From: Sulfurimonas sp.
GTDB taxonomy: Bacteria > Campylobacterota > Campylobacteria > Campylobacterales > Sulfurimonadaceae
Assembly (NCBI RefSeq): GCF_028694605.1
Contig: NZ_JAQVKP010000016.1
Span: 1 to 50,591, forward strand
Reading direction: 5' to 3'
DNA: 50,591 bases
Below are positions 7,628 to 15,477 of this stretch, piece after piece (position 1 is the stretch's first letter; every line of letters begins with the position of its first letter). The translations under genes and the position numbers were made by a program. The notes under the pieces were generated by a model, which was not told the DNA's origin, did not search any database, and saw only the letters and a program-made list of their open reading frames with translations.

Positions 7628-8824
7628 ATGAAGTACTCTATTAAAAGCGTCTTTAAAAATCTTTCACTCTTTCTTGTTTTTGCAGCAGTTTTTGCGGCTC
7701 TTGGTGTATTAGTCGCATTGGATCATACCACTAGCTATAAAAAAATCGACAATCTTGCAAACCAAAAATCCATAGCAGCAGATATTTTAAACCTCTCCAA
7801 AGAGAACTTAGAGCTATCTTTTATCCAGCTTCACGGCAAAACAACACAGCTGCTCTATGACACGGAAAAACTTCATACTCTTTATCAATATAGCATTATT
7901 GAAAGAGTGCTTCTCTCAACCTCAGAGGAGTATCTTAGTGATCTTAAAACGCTGGATGCCCTAAGAGCGGATTTCACAAAAAAAGCAGATGCCTACTTTA
8001 GCAGCACAAAAGACGAAGAGGTAAAAGCAGCAGAGCTAACCGTCAGTTTTGACTCTTTTAAAAGTCATATCAATGCAATTATGATTAAATCCATCTCTTA
8101 TGATCAAGCAAAGTTCAACCTTCATAGACAAGTGACTTTTGTCGCTTTTATAATAGTTTTGTTCGCAGCTCTTTGGTTTAGAAAAAAACTTGCTCTGATA
8201 TACAAAGATTTAGAACTTTTAAATAATCCAAACTTTGCAAATTATTCATTTTTCTCCCAAGAAGCAGGGGCTATCTCACTCAAAATAAAAAGAAAACCCC
8301 CTGCAACAGAAAACCCGACAATGCTTGATGCGGTAACCGGTATCAACAATCTCAAAGGGATGATAAACTCTTACTCTGAAAAAAAAGGGATAAAAGAGAG
8401 CAACTATACTTCAGTTACAGTTTTTGAGGTGGACAATTTTTCAAAAACAAACAAGCCCTACTCTCAGGAGCTCACTCAGTCTATACTTAAAAAAATTGCT
8501 TTTTCACTCTCTTTACACCAGCAAGCAACAGATGTCATAGCGCGAACAGAGTACAATCAATTTACGGTCATTCTTTCCCGCCCAAGCAAAGAGCAGCTTT
8601 TCAAAGATGCCAGCAGCATGCGTCAAGGTATTACAGAGCTTCAGGTAAGTTCTCCTGAGCTTGGGGAAATAGAGCTTTCACTCTGTGGCGGGCATGTCAT
8701 CAAACCAAAAAATCTTTCACTTGAAGAGGCAATCAGACAAGCAAAGAAAATTTTACTTCATGCACAAAAAAATGGAAAAAATAGAATCTTTCAAGTAAAA
8801 GATGTAGCGCATAGCGAATTGTGA
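7628..8824 (+). CDS. Membrane sensor protein with degenerate GGDEF domain
   Basis: Two membrane segments (about residues 10-30 and 170-187) bracket a helical region that would lie in the periplasm, the layout of a four-helix-bundle sensor. The cytoplasmic part from about residue 235 keeps the GGDEF fold (LDAVTGINNLKGM at the start, KNGKNRIF at the end), but the active-site loop reads RTEYNQFTVIL where R-GGDEF-A-LL would stand and the metal aspartates are not conserved. It therefore cannot be a canonical cyclase and may bind a nucleotide or a partner. The ATG at MKYSI is chosen because it has AGGAG 7 bases upstream; an earlier in-frame start would place that site inside the coding region. Confidence 0.8.
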   Translation: MKYSIKSVFKNLSLFLVFAAVFAALGVLVALDHTTSYKKIDNLANQKSIAADILNLSKENLELSFIQLHGKTTQLLYDTEKLHTLYQYSIIERVLLSTSEEYLSDLKTLDALRADFTKKADAYFSSTKDEEVKAAELTVSFDSFKSHINAIMIKSISYDQAKFNLHRQVTFVAFIIVLFAALWFRKKLALIYKDLELLNNPNFANYSFFSQEAGAISLKIKRKPPATENPTMLDAVTGINNLKGMINSYSEKKGIKESNYTSVTVFEVDNFSKTNKPYSQELTQSILKKIAFSLSLHQQATDVIARTEYNQFTVILSRPSKEQLFKDASSMRQGITELQVSSPELGEIELSLCGGHVIKPKNLSLEEAIRQAKKILLHAQKNGKNRIFQVKDVAHSEL

Positions 8825-8930
8825 GAAGTATTTTCACACTTTGCCCATTTTTGCCACTCTAAAGTGAGACATTAAGTAACAGTCAGTTAAGAGAAATTTA
8901 TTTTTTATTATACGCAAAGGCTAAAAAGAG

Positions 8931-8936
8931 TACAAT
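8931..8936 (+). promoter_or_regulatory. -10 element of sdhABE operon
   Basis: TACAAT 36 bases before the sdhA ATG, preceded by an A/T-rich tract with T-rich runs as in Campylobacterota sigma70 promoters. The rest of the 148-base gap shows nothing else recognisable. Confidence 0.45.
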
Positions 8937-8972
8937 CCCCCTTATTTTATTACTTTTAACAAAGGAAAGCTA

Positions 8973-10685
8973 ATGGGTATTCCTATTTATACTTACGACG
9001 CAATTGTAGTTGGTGCGGGACTGGCTGGTTGCGCTGCCGCAAGAGAACTACAGGTTGCAGGAAAAAAAGTTGCCGTCATCACAAAGCTTCATCCGCTAAG
9101 AAGCCATTCTGGAGCTGCACAAGGCGGTATTAACGCTGCTTTAAGCGATAAAGACAGTGTTGAGCTTCACGAGTTTGATACAGTAAAGGGAAGTGACTAT
9201 TTAGCTGATCAGGATGCTGTTGAGTTTATGTGTAAAAATGCACCTGAGACTATTCGCTGGGCTGAGAGAATGGGTGCAGCATTTAGCAGAAGCGCAGATG
9301 GCAAAATCGCTCAAAGACCTTTTGGCGGACAATCGTCTCCTCGTGCATGTTATGCAAAAGACAGAACGGGACTTACTCTGCTTCAGACGATTTACGAGCA
9401 AGCATTTCGCAGCGGCGTAAAGTTTTGGGATGAGTGGTATGTAAGTGATATCATCTATAAAGACGGCAAGGTATCCGGTGTTGTTGCCTTTAACATCAGA
9501 GATATGCAAGTGGCTATTTTCAACGCAAAGTCGGTAATGTTTGCAACAGGCGGATACGCAAGAAGCTACAAGATTAACTCAAATGCTCACGCAAACACGG
9601 GCGATGGTCTCTCTATCGTAGCAAGACACGGTCTTCCGCTTGAAGATATGGAGTTTGTTCAGTTTCACCCCTCAGGTCTTTCAGGAAACGGTGTTTTAAT
9701 CTCTGAAGCGGCTCGCGGGGAAGGTGGACGTCTTTTCAACTCTCTTGGCGAGAGATTTATGGAAAAGTACGCTCCAAATGCAATGGAACTGGCTTCTAGA
9801 GACGTTGTAAGCCGTGCAATTTTAAATGAAATCAGAGAGGGTCGCGGTGTCGGTCCTAGAAAAGATGCGGTTTACATCGATGTCACGCATTTAGGAAAAG
9901 ATTTGATTATGGAGAGATTGCCTGAGCTTCGTGATTTGGCACTGACTTTCTTAGGTCTTGATATGATAAAAGAGCCTATCCTTATCTCTGCTACTGCTCA
10001 CTACTCTATGGGCGGTATTCCTGTAAATATAGCAGGAAATGTACGCAAAAACAACACAGAGTTCGTTGAAGGTTTCTATGCGGCAGGTGAGTGTTCATGC
10101 GTCTCCGTCCACGGAGCAAACCGCCTTGGTGCAAACTCCGTTCTTGAAGCACTCCTCTTTGGTCGTTATGTCGGCAAAACAATGGTGGCAGAGATAGATA
10201 GCATACCTCTTCGCCCTGCAACTGTTGAAGATGCCGCAACTGCACTCAAAGAGATAGCATTTGTGCTTAACAACAACGGCTCAGAGACGATTCCGGCTCT
10301 TAGAGAAGAGCTACAACAGTGCATGACTGCAAATGCAGGCGCATTTAGAACGGGAGAGACGCTCTCTATCGCCAGTGCAAAGATAAAAGAGCTTAGAGAT
10401 AGATTTCAACATATCCGCATCAAAGACAAATCAAAAGTATTTAACACAGAGATGCAAGAGGCTATCGAGTTTGGGCACATGCTTGACTACTCGGCATTTA
10501 TAGTAGAGAGCGCTATTGAGAGAAAAGAGAGCCGTGGAGCGCACTATAGAGAAGATTATCTTGCAAGAGATGATGAAAACTTCCTAAAACACACTATGGC
10601 ATATATGGACAATGAGGGCAATATTTCTCTTGACTACATGGATGTCGTGCTTGGCAAACATGAACTTAAAGCAAGAAACTACTAA
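8973..10685 (+). CDS. sdhA: Succinate dehydrogenase/fumarate reductase flavoprotein subunit
   Basis: Catalytic subunit interconverting succinate and fumarate with FAD. The dinucleotide-binding motif VVGAGLAGCAA is at residues 12-22. The covalent FAD histidine is in LRSHSGAAQGG (about residue 45). Active-site blocks FHPSGL, SEAARGEGG, EGRGVGPRKD and VHGANRLGANSVLEAL are present. Length 570 is standard. There is no twin-arginine signal peptide, so the enzyme should face the cytoplasm, unlike the periplasmic MfrA of Wolinella and Campylobacter. RBS AAAGGAAAG precedes the ATG. First gene of sdhA-sdhB-sdhE with gaps of 9 and 11 bases. Direction (oxidation or fumarate reduction, for example in a reductive TCA cycle) is not decidable from sequence. 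Confidence 0.93.
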   Translation: MGIPIYTYDAIVVGAGLAGCAAARELQVAGKKVAVITKLHPLRSHSGAAQGGINAALSDKDSVELHEFDTVKGSDYLADQDAVEFMCKNAPETIRWAERMGAAFSRSADGKIAQRPFGGQSSPRACYAKDRTGLTLLQTIYEQAFRSGVKFWDEWYVSDIIYKDGKVSGVVAFNIRDMQVAIFNAKSVMFATGGYARSYKINSNAHANTGDGLSIVARHGLPLEDMEFVQFHPSGLSGNGVLISEAARGEGGRLFNSLGERFMEKYAPNAMELASRDVVSRAILNEIREGRGVGPRKDAVYIDVTHLGKDLIMERLPELRDLALTFLGLDMIKEPILISATAHYSMGGIPVNIAGNVRKNNTEFVEGFYAAGECSCVSVHGANRLGANSVLEALLFGRYVGKTMVAEIDSIPLRPATVEDAATALKEIAFVLNNNGSETIPALREELQQCMTANAGAFRTGETLSIASAKIKELRDRFQHIRIKDKSKVFNTEMQEAIEFGHMLDYSAFIVESAIERKESRGAHYREDYLARDDENFLKHTMAYMDNEGNISLDYMDVVLGKHELKARNY

Positions 10686-10694
10686 GGAGAAGAT

Positions 10695-11672
10695 ATGAGC
10701 GCAGAGAAAATTACTACACAAAAAGTTAACTTCAAAGTATTTCGCTTTAACGCCGATGCAGATTATCTACCGTACTATGAGAACTACACGCTGGATGTAA
10801 CAAGCGAAGATGTAGTTTTAGATATTCTAAATAAAATCAAATGGGAGCATGACGGAAGTTTTTCATACCGCAGAAGCTGCCGCCACGGTATCTGTGGTGC
10901 ATGTGCCATCAAAGTAAACGGTAGAAGCACTCTTGCATGTAAAGAGAGCATGACCACTATGATAGAGTACTTCGGAAACGAGATAACTCTTGAGCCGCTA
11001 AGCACAAAAAGAGCTGTTAAAGATATGATTATCGACAAGGGAGATTTTTGGGAAAAGCATGCGGCGGTTACTCCCTATCTTGTTGCCGACATAGACGAAT
11101 GCCCATCATGTGAGAACTTAGTATCTCCGCACGATGCCGAAGAACTTGATGAAGCAGACCTTTGTATCCAATGCGGCGCATGTCACTACGCTTGCCCTGT
11201 TGTTGAGATAAACAGCGACTTCTTCGGACCTGCGGCGTTTGTAGCGGCTTATCGTTTTGAGTCTGATGTTCGCGATAGTGACGGCGAAAGACTTATCAAT
11301 GTCAACGAAGAGAAACAAGGCGTTTGGGACTGTGCCAAGTGTTTTGAGTGTGCGGAAGTTTGTCCAAAAGATATCAACCCAATCAACAAAATCACCAAAC
11401 TTCACCAGATGGCATTTCAAAGAGGTGTTGCAAAAAACAATGTTGCAACTCGCCATGCAGTCGGTTTCCTACACTCCATCAAAAAGAACGGCGTACTTGA
11501 TGAGGGCGGCTTAGTACTTTACTCTGAGGGATTACATATCGTCAAGCACTTGCCTGTAGCACTTCAAATGTTTAGAAAAGGCAAAATTGTTCCTCCATGG
11601 GGTATTACAAAATCAGATAAACTTGATGAGATTCAAAAACTTATCAAATCATCATCAACAGTAAAGTTCTAG
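10695..11672 (+). CDS. sdhB: Succinate dehydrogenase/fumarate reductase iron-sulfur subunit
   Basis: Electron-transfer subunit. The [2Fe-2S] cysteines are C62, C67, C70 and C82 (SCRHGICGAC). A [4Fe-4S] site is C157-C160-C163-C167. The third site is C213-x2-C216-x2-C219-x3-C223: the extra C216 replaces the non-cysteine residue of classical [3Fe-4S] sites, predicting a second [4Fe-4S] cluster as in the non-classical (type E) enzymes. An additional C136-x2-C139 pair is also present. At 325 residues it is longer than E. coli SdhB (about 238). It sits 9 bases after sdhA and 11 before sdhE. Confidence 0.93.
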   Translation: MSAEKITTQKVNFKVFRFNADADYLPYYENYTLDVTSEDVVLDILNKIKWEHDGSFSYRRSCRHGICGACAIKVNGRSTLACKESMTTMIEYFGNEITLEPLSTKRAVKDMIIDKGDFWEKHAAVTPYLVADIDECPSCENLVSPHDAEELDEADLCIQCGACHYACPVVEINSDFFGPAAFVAAYRFESDVRDSDGERLINVNEEKQGVWDCAKCFECAEVCPKDINPINKITKLHQMAFQRGVAKNNVATRHAVGFLHSIKKNGVLDEGGLVLYSEGLHIVKHLPVALQMFRKGKIVPPWGITKSDKLDEIQKLIKSSSTVKF

Positions 11673-11683
11673 GAGTAAGAGAT

Positions 11684-12565
11684 ATGAAAAAACTAAAATA
11701 TGCACTTTTTACGGGATGTACGGCAAAACAAAGCACTCCTGAACAGATGATGTCAACTATGGCGGTAGCTAGAAAACTAAACATTGAGATGATAGAGCTA
11801 ACGGAGGCTTCATGCTGTGGAGCTTCTCACTTACAAGACTATGATGACTTTTTATCTCTTGTACTAAATGCTAGAAACATAGCTTATGCAGAAAAACACG
11901 GTCTTACAATGGTAACTATCTGTAATACATGTCAGCTAAATACCGCTATGACAAAACATAGACTAGACAAAAACCCTGAGCTAAAAGCAAGAGTAAACGA
12001 AAAACTTGCAGAAGTAGGACTTGAGTATAAAGGTACTTCAAATGTTATCCACTTTCTATATGCTATCATAGATGACTTCGGGCTTGATGAAATCAAAAAA
12101 ATGGTTGTAAAACCTCTAAGCCAGTTCAACATAGCTCCGTTTTACGGATGTCACAATATCCGTCCATCAGAACTTCACGATGAGTCGCATAAAATGAGAG
12201 AAAATCCTTATAAGCCGACTTCTCTTGATGACCTTATCATAGCTTGTGGCGGTATGACTGTTGATTATGAAGAGAAAACAAAATGCTGCGGCTTCCATGT
12301 TGAGCTTCAAGCACCTAACACGGCAGCAGTTTTAACAGGTGCCGCTATAGCAGGTGCAACAGACAGCAATGCAGATATGATGGTAACACCTTGTCCTCTT
12401 TGTCATCTAAAACTTGACACTCAAACAAAAAGTGCTTCAAAAGCCATAGGGCGTGAAGTTGCACTTCCTGTTTTACATATGCAACAAATGGTTGGACTTG
12501 CTCTTGGATGCAGCCCTGAAGAACTTGGTCTAAAACACCATGTTACGGATGTGAATTTTATCTAA
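11684..12565 (+). CDS. sdhE: SdhE-type CCG-domain subunit of succinate:quinone oxidoreductase
   Basis: Cysteine-rich subunit with two CCG (heterodisulfide-reductase HdrB-like) domains that replaces the usual cytochrome b anchor in type E enzymes and is thought to bind iron-sulfur clusters and pass electrons to quinone. Motif one is C12, C44-C45-G, C80-x2-C83; motif two is C156, C201-C202-G, C237-x2-C240. No transmembrane segment is visible, so membrane attachment would be peripheral, through amphipathic helices. Last gene of the operon; a REP-like hairpin follows 14 bases after the stop and may end transcription. Not to be confused with the E. coli flavinylation factor of the same name. Confidence 0.9.
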   Translation: MKKLKYALFTGCTAKQSTPEQMMSTMAVARKLNIEMIELTEASCCGASHLQDYDDFLSLVLNARNIAYAEKHGLTMVTICNTCQLNTAMTKHRLDKNPELKARVNEKLAEVGLEYKGTSNVIHFLYAIIDDFGLDEIKKMVVKPLSQFNIAPFYGCHNIRPSELHDESHKMRENPYKPTSLDDLIIACGGMTVDYEEKTKCCGFHVELQAPNTAAVLTGAAIAGATDSNADMMVTPCPLCHLKLDTQTKSASKAIGREVALPVLHMQQMVGLALGCSPEELGLKHHVTDVNFI

Positions 12566-12579
12566 TTTATGATTTTTGT

Positions 12580-12615
12580 ATGCATTCCACCTCGGGGAGA
12601 GGTGGAACGAGGAAG
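12580..12615 (+). repeat. REP-like hairpin, copy 1
   Basis: Stem TTCCACCTC / GAGGTGGAA with a 5-base loop, flanked by ATGCA on the left and CGAGGAAG on the right. A copy differing by one loop base lies at 13712-13746 and a diverged inverted copy at 13372-13404. The form matches the palindromic repeats mobilised by REP-associated tyrosine transposases, whose remnant is nearby. Its position after sdhE also makes it a possible terminator. Confidence 0.8.
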
Positions 12616-12653
12616 TGTCTAAAATGGTGGTTGATACTTATTTTTTCCATTCA

Positions 12654-12669
12654 TGGTATATTTTTTGCT
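12654..12669 (+). promoter_or_regulatory. Sigma54 (RpoN)-like promoter
   Basis: TGG-TATATTTTTT-GCT has the invariant GG and GC dinucleotides exactly 10 bases apart and TTTGCT at the -12 element, matching TGGCAC-N5-TTGCT in all key positions except the CAC. It lies 38 bases before the ATG of the orphan gene at 12707. RpoN in Campylobacterota mainly serves flagellar genes. Confidence 0.5.
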
Positions 12670-12706
12670 TTTAAATACCAATATATTTTCTTAAAAGAGA
12701 ACAGAA

Positions 12707-13342
12707 ATGATAATTAACAATGCCACTAATGCTTATATGGCATATACTCCAACTCCAGAAAGAAAGTTTTTTGCTCAAGAAAATAGTCCTGTCGATTCAT
12801 TAGCTTCAAGTTATACAACAGACACTGTTACTATTTCTAATGAGGCAAAAGCGGCGGCACAAGAACAGGAAATTCAGATCCGTCTTGATACCATTAAAAC
12901 TAAGCCAATTATTCAGAGAACTAGTGAAGAAGTTAAATTTGTTAACACTAATGATAAATACCTTGCTAAAATAGCTGAAAAAGATCCACAAACACTTACA
13001 GCTGAAGAATTGGATTATCAGCAAAAAGCTGGTGGGTTCGTTAATACTATGGCTACTTTAAGTGCGAGTGAAAAAGCTCTTTACAATGAACTTGTTGCCA
13101 AAGGTGATTATGAAGCAGCAGCCGGGATAAATCTTATTGCTCTTTCTCGTACTGGAATGGAGGGACAGGAAGTCCAGCTTCCTAATGGCCAAAGTTTTAA
13201 TCCAACAAATACAGAGATTACTGCCGAAAATATTAGAAAGTTTTTTCAACATATGTTTGTTGATTCTAGTGGTGAAATGAACCGCCGTTTTGAAGCTTTG
13301 GCAACATATTTGGATCAACATCCAAATGAAAAAGATGTCTAA
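12707..13342 (+). CDS. Uncharacterised protein behind a sigma54-like promoter
   Basis: I do not recognise a family. The 211-residue product is hydrophilic, without signal peptide, cysteine or membrane segment. Near residue 43 it has TDTVTISNEAKAA, a short pattern seen in FlgM-like and other flagellum-associated or secreted proteins, but the rest does not look like FlgM, which is about half this length. The middle is helical and rich in E, K and A. The ATG is preceded by a run of A/G (AAAAGAGAACAGAA). A sigma54-like promoter lies just upstream, and the gene stands alone between REP copies 1 and 2 next to a broken transposase, so it may be part of a variable patch. A flagellum-linked role is only a hypothesis. 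Confidence 0.6.
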   Translation: MIINNATNAYMAYTPTPERKFFAQENSPVDSLASSYTTDTVTISNEAKAAAQEQEIQIRLDTIKTKPIIQRTSEEVKFVNTNDKYLAKIAEKDPQTLTAEELDYQQKAGGFVNTMATLSASEKALYNELVAKGDYEAAAGINLIALSRTGMEGQEVQLPNGQSFNPTNTEITAENIRKFFQHMFVDSSGEMNRRFEALATYLDQHPNEKDV

Positions 13343-13371
13343 CATTCTTTTTGCAAAAATAAAATTATTTA

Positions 13372-13404
13372 CTCGTTCCATCTCTCTCCTGAGGTAGAAT
13401 GCAT
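13372..13404 (-). repeat. REP-like hairpin, inverted diverged copy
   Basis: Read on the minus strand it is ATGCATTCTACCTCAGGAGAGAGATGGAACGAG, split here as ATGCATTCTACCTC + AGGAGAG + AGATGGAACGAG, a diverged copy of the 12580 and 13712 repeats in opposite orientation. It lies 50 bases before the RAYT remnant, so the remnant is flanked by an inverted REP pair. Confidence 0.7.
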
Positions 13405-13453
13405 ATATATACCCCATAGAACACATTAAGCCAAACCAAACTACAATACTCTT

Positions 13454-13691
13454 ATGGGAAGAAGCAGATATAAAATATACGAAACGACACATCCGCATTT
13501 TGTAACATACACGGTGCTTCATTGGTTACCGCTCTTGACAAGACGAGATAATGATGAAAATAAAAGTAGATTACATACATAACAACCCTGTAAAAAGAGG
13601 CTATGTGGATGAAGCCATCCATTGGGGATACAGTAGTGCCAGGGATTATAGCGGTATGGTTGGATTGGTGGATATTGAGAAGTTGTGGTAA
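13454..13691 (+). pseudogene. REP-associated tyrosine transposase (RAYT), internally deleted and frameshifted
   Basis: Two pieces of one IS200/Y1-like transposase. The first frame starts at 13454 with MGRSRYKIYETTHPHFVTYT then VLHWLPLLT, the typical RAYT amino terminus, and runs into a stop at about 13582. The second frame, offset by one, covers 13554-13691 and gives DYIHNNPVKRGYVDEAIHWG then YSSARDYSG, the typical RAYT carboxyl terminus. The middle of the protein (roughly 100 residues), including the HUH metal site and the catalytic tyrosine, is missing. It is flanked by an inverted pair of REP-like hairpins at 13372 and 13712, as expected for this transposase class. It cannot be active; any mobility of the repeats would need another copy in the genome. 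Confidence 0.85.
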
Positions 13692-13711
13692 GGGAGATGT
13701 TGGATGAAAGT

Positions 13712-13746
13712 ATGCATTCCACCTCGGGAGAGGTGGAACGAGGAAG
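13712..13746 (+). repeat. REP-like hairpin, copy 2
   Basis: Perfect 9-bp stem TTCCACCTC / GAGGTGGAA with loop GGGA, flanked by ATGCA and CGAGGAAG; identical to copy 1 (12580) except for one G in the loop. It lies 20 bases after the RAYT remnant, in direct orientation to copy 1 and inverted to the 13372 copy. Confidence 0.85.
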
Positions 13747-13814
13747 CAGTAAGAATTTCCGGAATGTGGTCACGTTATGGAGAATAAAATTATATTGGGT
13801 GAGGAACAACATTT

Positions 13815-14453
13815 TTGCAAGTAACTATAGAATCTCTTTCTCAAAAAGATGAGAATGGTTTTAATAGCTTTTATGACATCTATAAGATTTCTTTTCCTGC
13901 AAGTGAACAAAAATCAAAAGAAGAACTTTTATCAATCCTAAACTCTAGCGATTATACAATTTTCACATCTAAGATTAGTAATGAAATAGTAGGTTTTTGT
14001 GTAATTTTTCATCCTGCAAGAGCCTCTTTTTATCTCTTGGAATATATGGCTATAAATGAAAGAAAAAGGGGGCTTGGTATAGGTTCAAAGCTTTTTTATG
14101 CTGCTGTTATGCAAACTTTTTCAAAACAAGGCATTAAGCCTGTAATTATAGAGATAGACTCTCCTGAAGAAACAAGCAATGAAAAAGATATAAGAGAAAA
14201 ACGGGAACTTTTTTACAAAAGATTGGGATGTAGAAAAATTGAACCATTTGATTATATTTTACCGATAAAAAGTAGTCAAGTCGCACCACTTATGAAGCTT
14301 TTAGTGTATCATAGTGATATACAAAATATTTCAAAGTCACAACTTATGGAGTGGGTGGAGGATATTTATACGTTTGTTTACGGATGTACTAAAGATGATG
14401 AGAGGATTGATAAAATGTTCTCTAATACGCCAAAAATTTTAAAACTTATATAG
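13815..14453 (+). CDS. GNAT-family N-acetyltransferase
   Basis: Acetyl-CoA-dependent acyltransferase of unknown substrate. The GNAT fold is seen at about residues 1-150: YLLEYMAINERKRGLGIGSK carries the R-x-x-G-x-G acetyl-CoA pyrophosphate loop (RKRGLGIG, about 88-95). The C-terminal 60 residues are not part of the usual domain. It starts at TTG with GAGGA about 9 bases upstream; no ATG is available in frame. It lies directly after the REP/RAYT patch and 10 bases before a one-TM protein gene, with which it is probably co-transcribed. It may be an accessory gene. Confidence 0.75.
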   Translation: MQVTIESLSQKDENGFNSFYDIYKISFPASEQKSKEELLSILNSSDYTIFTSKISNEIVGFCVIFHPARASFYLLEYMAINERKRGLGIGSKLFYAAVMQTFSKQGIKPVIIEIDSPEETSNEKDIREKRELFYKRLGCRKIEPFDYILPIKSSQVAPLMKLLVYHSDIQNISKSQLMEWVEDIYTFVYGCTKDDERIDKMFSNTPKILKLI

Positions 14454-14463
14454 GAGTGGTGGT

Positions 14464-14904
14464 ATGGATATTTTTTTTAGCGAAGAATATACTGTATTGT
14501 GGGCAGCTATAAGCTCTATCATGGGTATCATAGCAACTATCATGGCTGTTTTTGCACTGCTTTATTCGATGCGAACATACAACAAAACTATGCAGATCGT
14601 TCACTACGGTGAAATAGATAAAATGTACTTTGAAATACTAAAAGAGGCTCTATCGAAACCTCATCTGGCAAGACAAAATATCATACGAACCGAAGAGCAA
14701 AATGTAGAGTATGATATTTATGCTTTTATAATATGGAATTTTTTGGAATCAATTTATGATAGATGTATGCTTGATGAAAATCTAAAAACGACATGGTTTC
14801 CGATTATAGAAGCAGAAAGGATTACGCATCTTGCATGGATACAGAATCCTCAAAACAGACTGAAATTTAAGGATTCATTTTTAAATTTTATAGATAGAAA
14901 ATAG
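14464..14904 (+). CDS. Uncharacterised single-pass membrane protein
   Basis: No family recognised. An N-terminal hydrophobic helix at about residues 13-36 (WAAISSIMGIIATIMAVFAL) is followed by a soluble, probably cytoplasmic, region of about 110 residues rich in aromatic and charged residues. ATG start with AGGAG upstream; it follows the GNAT gene by 10 bases, so the two likely form an operon. A hairpin with a T run follows the stop. Confidence 0.65.
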   Translation: MDIFFSEEYTVLWAAISSIMGIIATIMAVFALLYSMRTYNKTMQIVHYGEIDKMYFEILKEALSKPHLARQNIIRTEEQNVEYDIYAFIIWNFLESIYDRCMLDENLKTTWFPIIEAERITHLAWIQNPQNRLKFKDSFLNFIDRK

Positions 14905-14915
14905 TTTTTCTTGTC

Positions 14916-14940
14916 ACACCGTATTTAGAGGTGTCTTTTA
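14916..14940. terminator. Hairpin between convergent genes
   Basis: ACACC / GGTGT stem with a 9-base loop followed by CTTTTA, between the plus-strand one-TM gene and the minus-strand mog gene. The stem is short. Confidence 0.4.
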
Positions 14941-15468
14941 TACTTTGGGTCTAAATGCCTTTATAACATCTTCATTTGTCTCAATGTAAGGTCCTTCAAT
15001 CAAATCTATACAGTACGGCACGGCAGGAAATACCGCGTCAAGACACTCTCTTATGGATTTTGGTTTTCCCGGCAGGTTTATGATAAGGCTTTTGCCTCTG
15101 ATGCCTGCACTCTGGCGTGAGAGTATGGCTGTTGGTACATACTTTAGGCTTACCTGACGCATCAATTCGCCAAATCCCGGCATCATTTTTTGACATACAT
15201 TTTCTGTTGCTTCAGGTGTTACATCTCTGAGTGCTGGTCCCGTTCCACCTGTGGTTACAACCAAACAGCACCCCTCTTTGTCACAAAGCTCTATCATGGT
15301 TTGCTCTATCATATCCTGCTCATCAGGGATACATCTGTAAACTATCTCAAACTCGCTTTTTAAATAATCTTTCATAGTGTCTTGAATGGCAACTCCCGAT
15401 ATATCTTCATAGATTCCCTTGCTTGCTCTGTCGCTTGCGGTTATTACGCCTATTTTTATTTGGCTCAT
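14938..15468 (-). CDS. mog: Molybdopterin adenylyltransferase (Mog/MoaB family)
   Basis: Adenylates molybdopterin before molybdate insertion, giving molybdenum cofactor. The conserved TTGGTGPALRDVTPEAT block (about residues 73-89) and the later LPGKPKSIRECLDAVFPAVPYC are family hallmarks; MoeA-type extra domains are absent. Length 176 fits Mog. It follows bioV by 9 bases at the 3' end of the long minus-strand block. MoaB-like activity is the alternative, but the P-x-x-RDVTPEAT form favours Mog. Confidence 0.9.
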   Translation of the reverse strand: MSQIKIGVITASDRASKGIYEDISGVAIQDTMKDYLKSEFEIVYRCIPDEQDMIEQTMIELCDKEGCCLVVTTGGTGPALRDVTPEATENVCQKMMPGFGELMRQVSLKYVPTAILSRQSAGIRGKSLIINLPGKPKSIRECLDAVFPAVPYCIDLIEGPYIETNEDVIKAFRPKV

Positions 15469-15477
15469 CTCTTTCTC

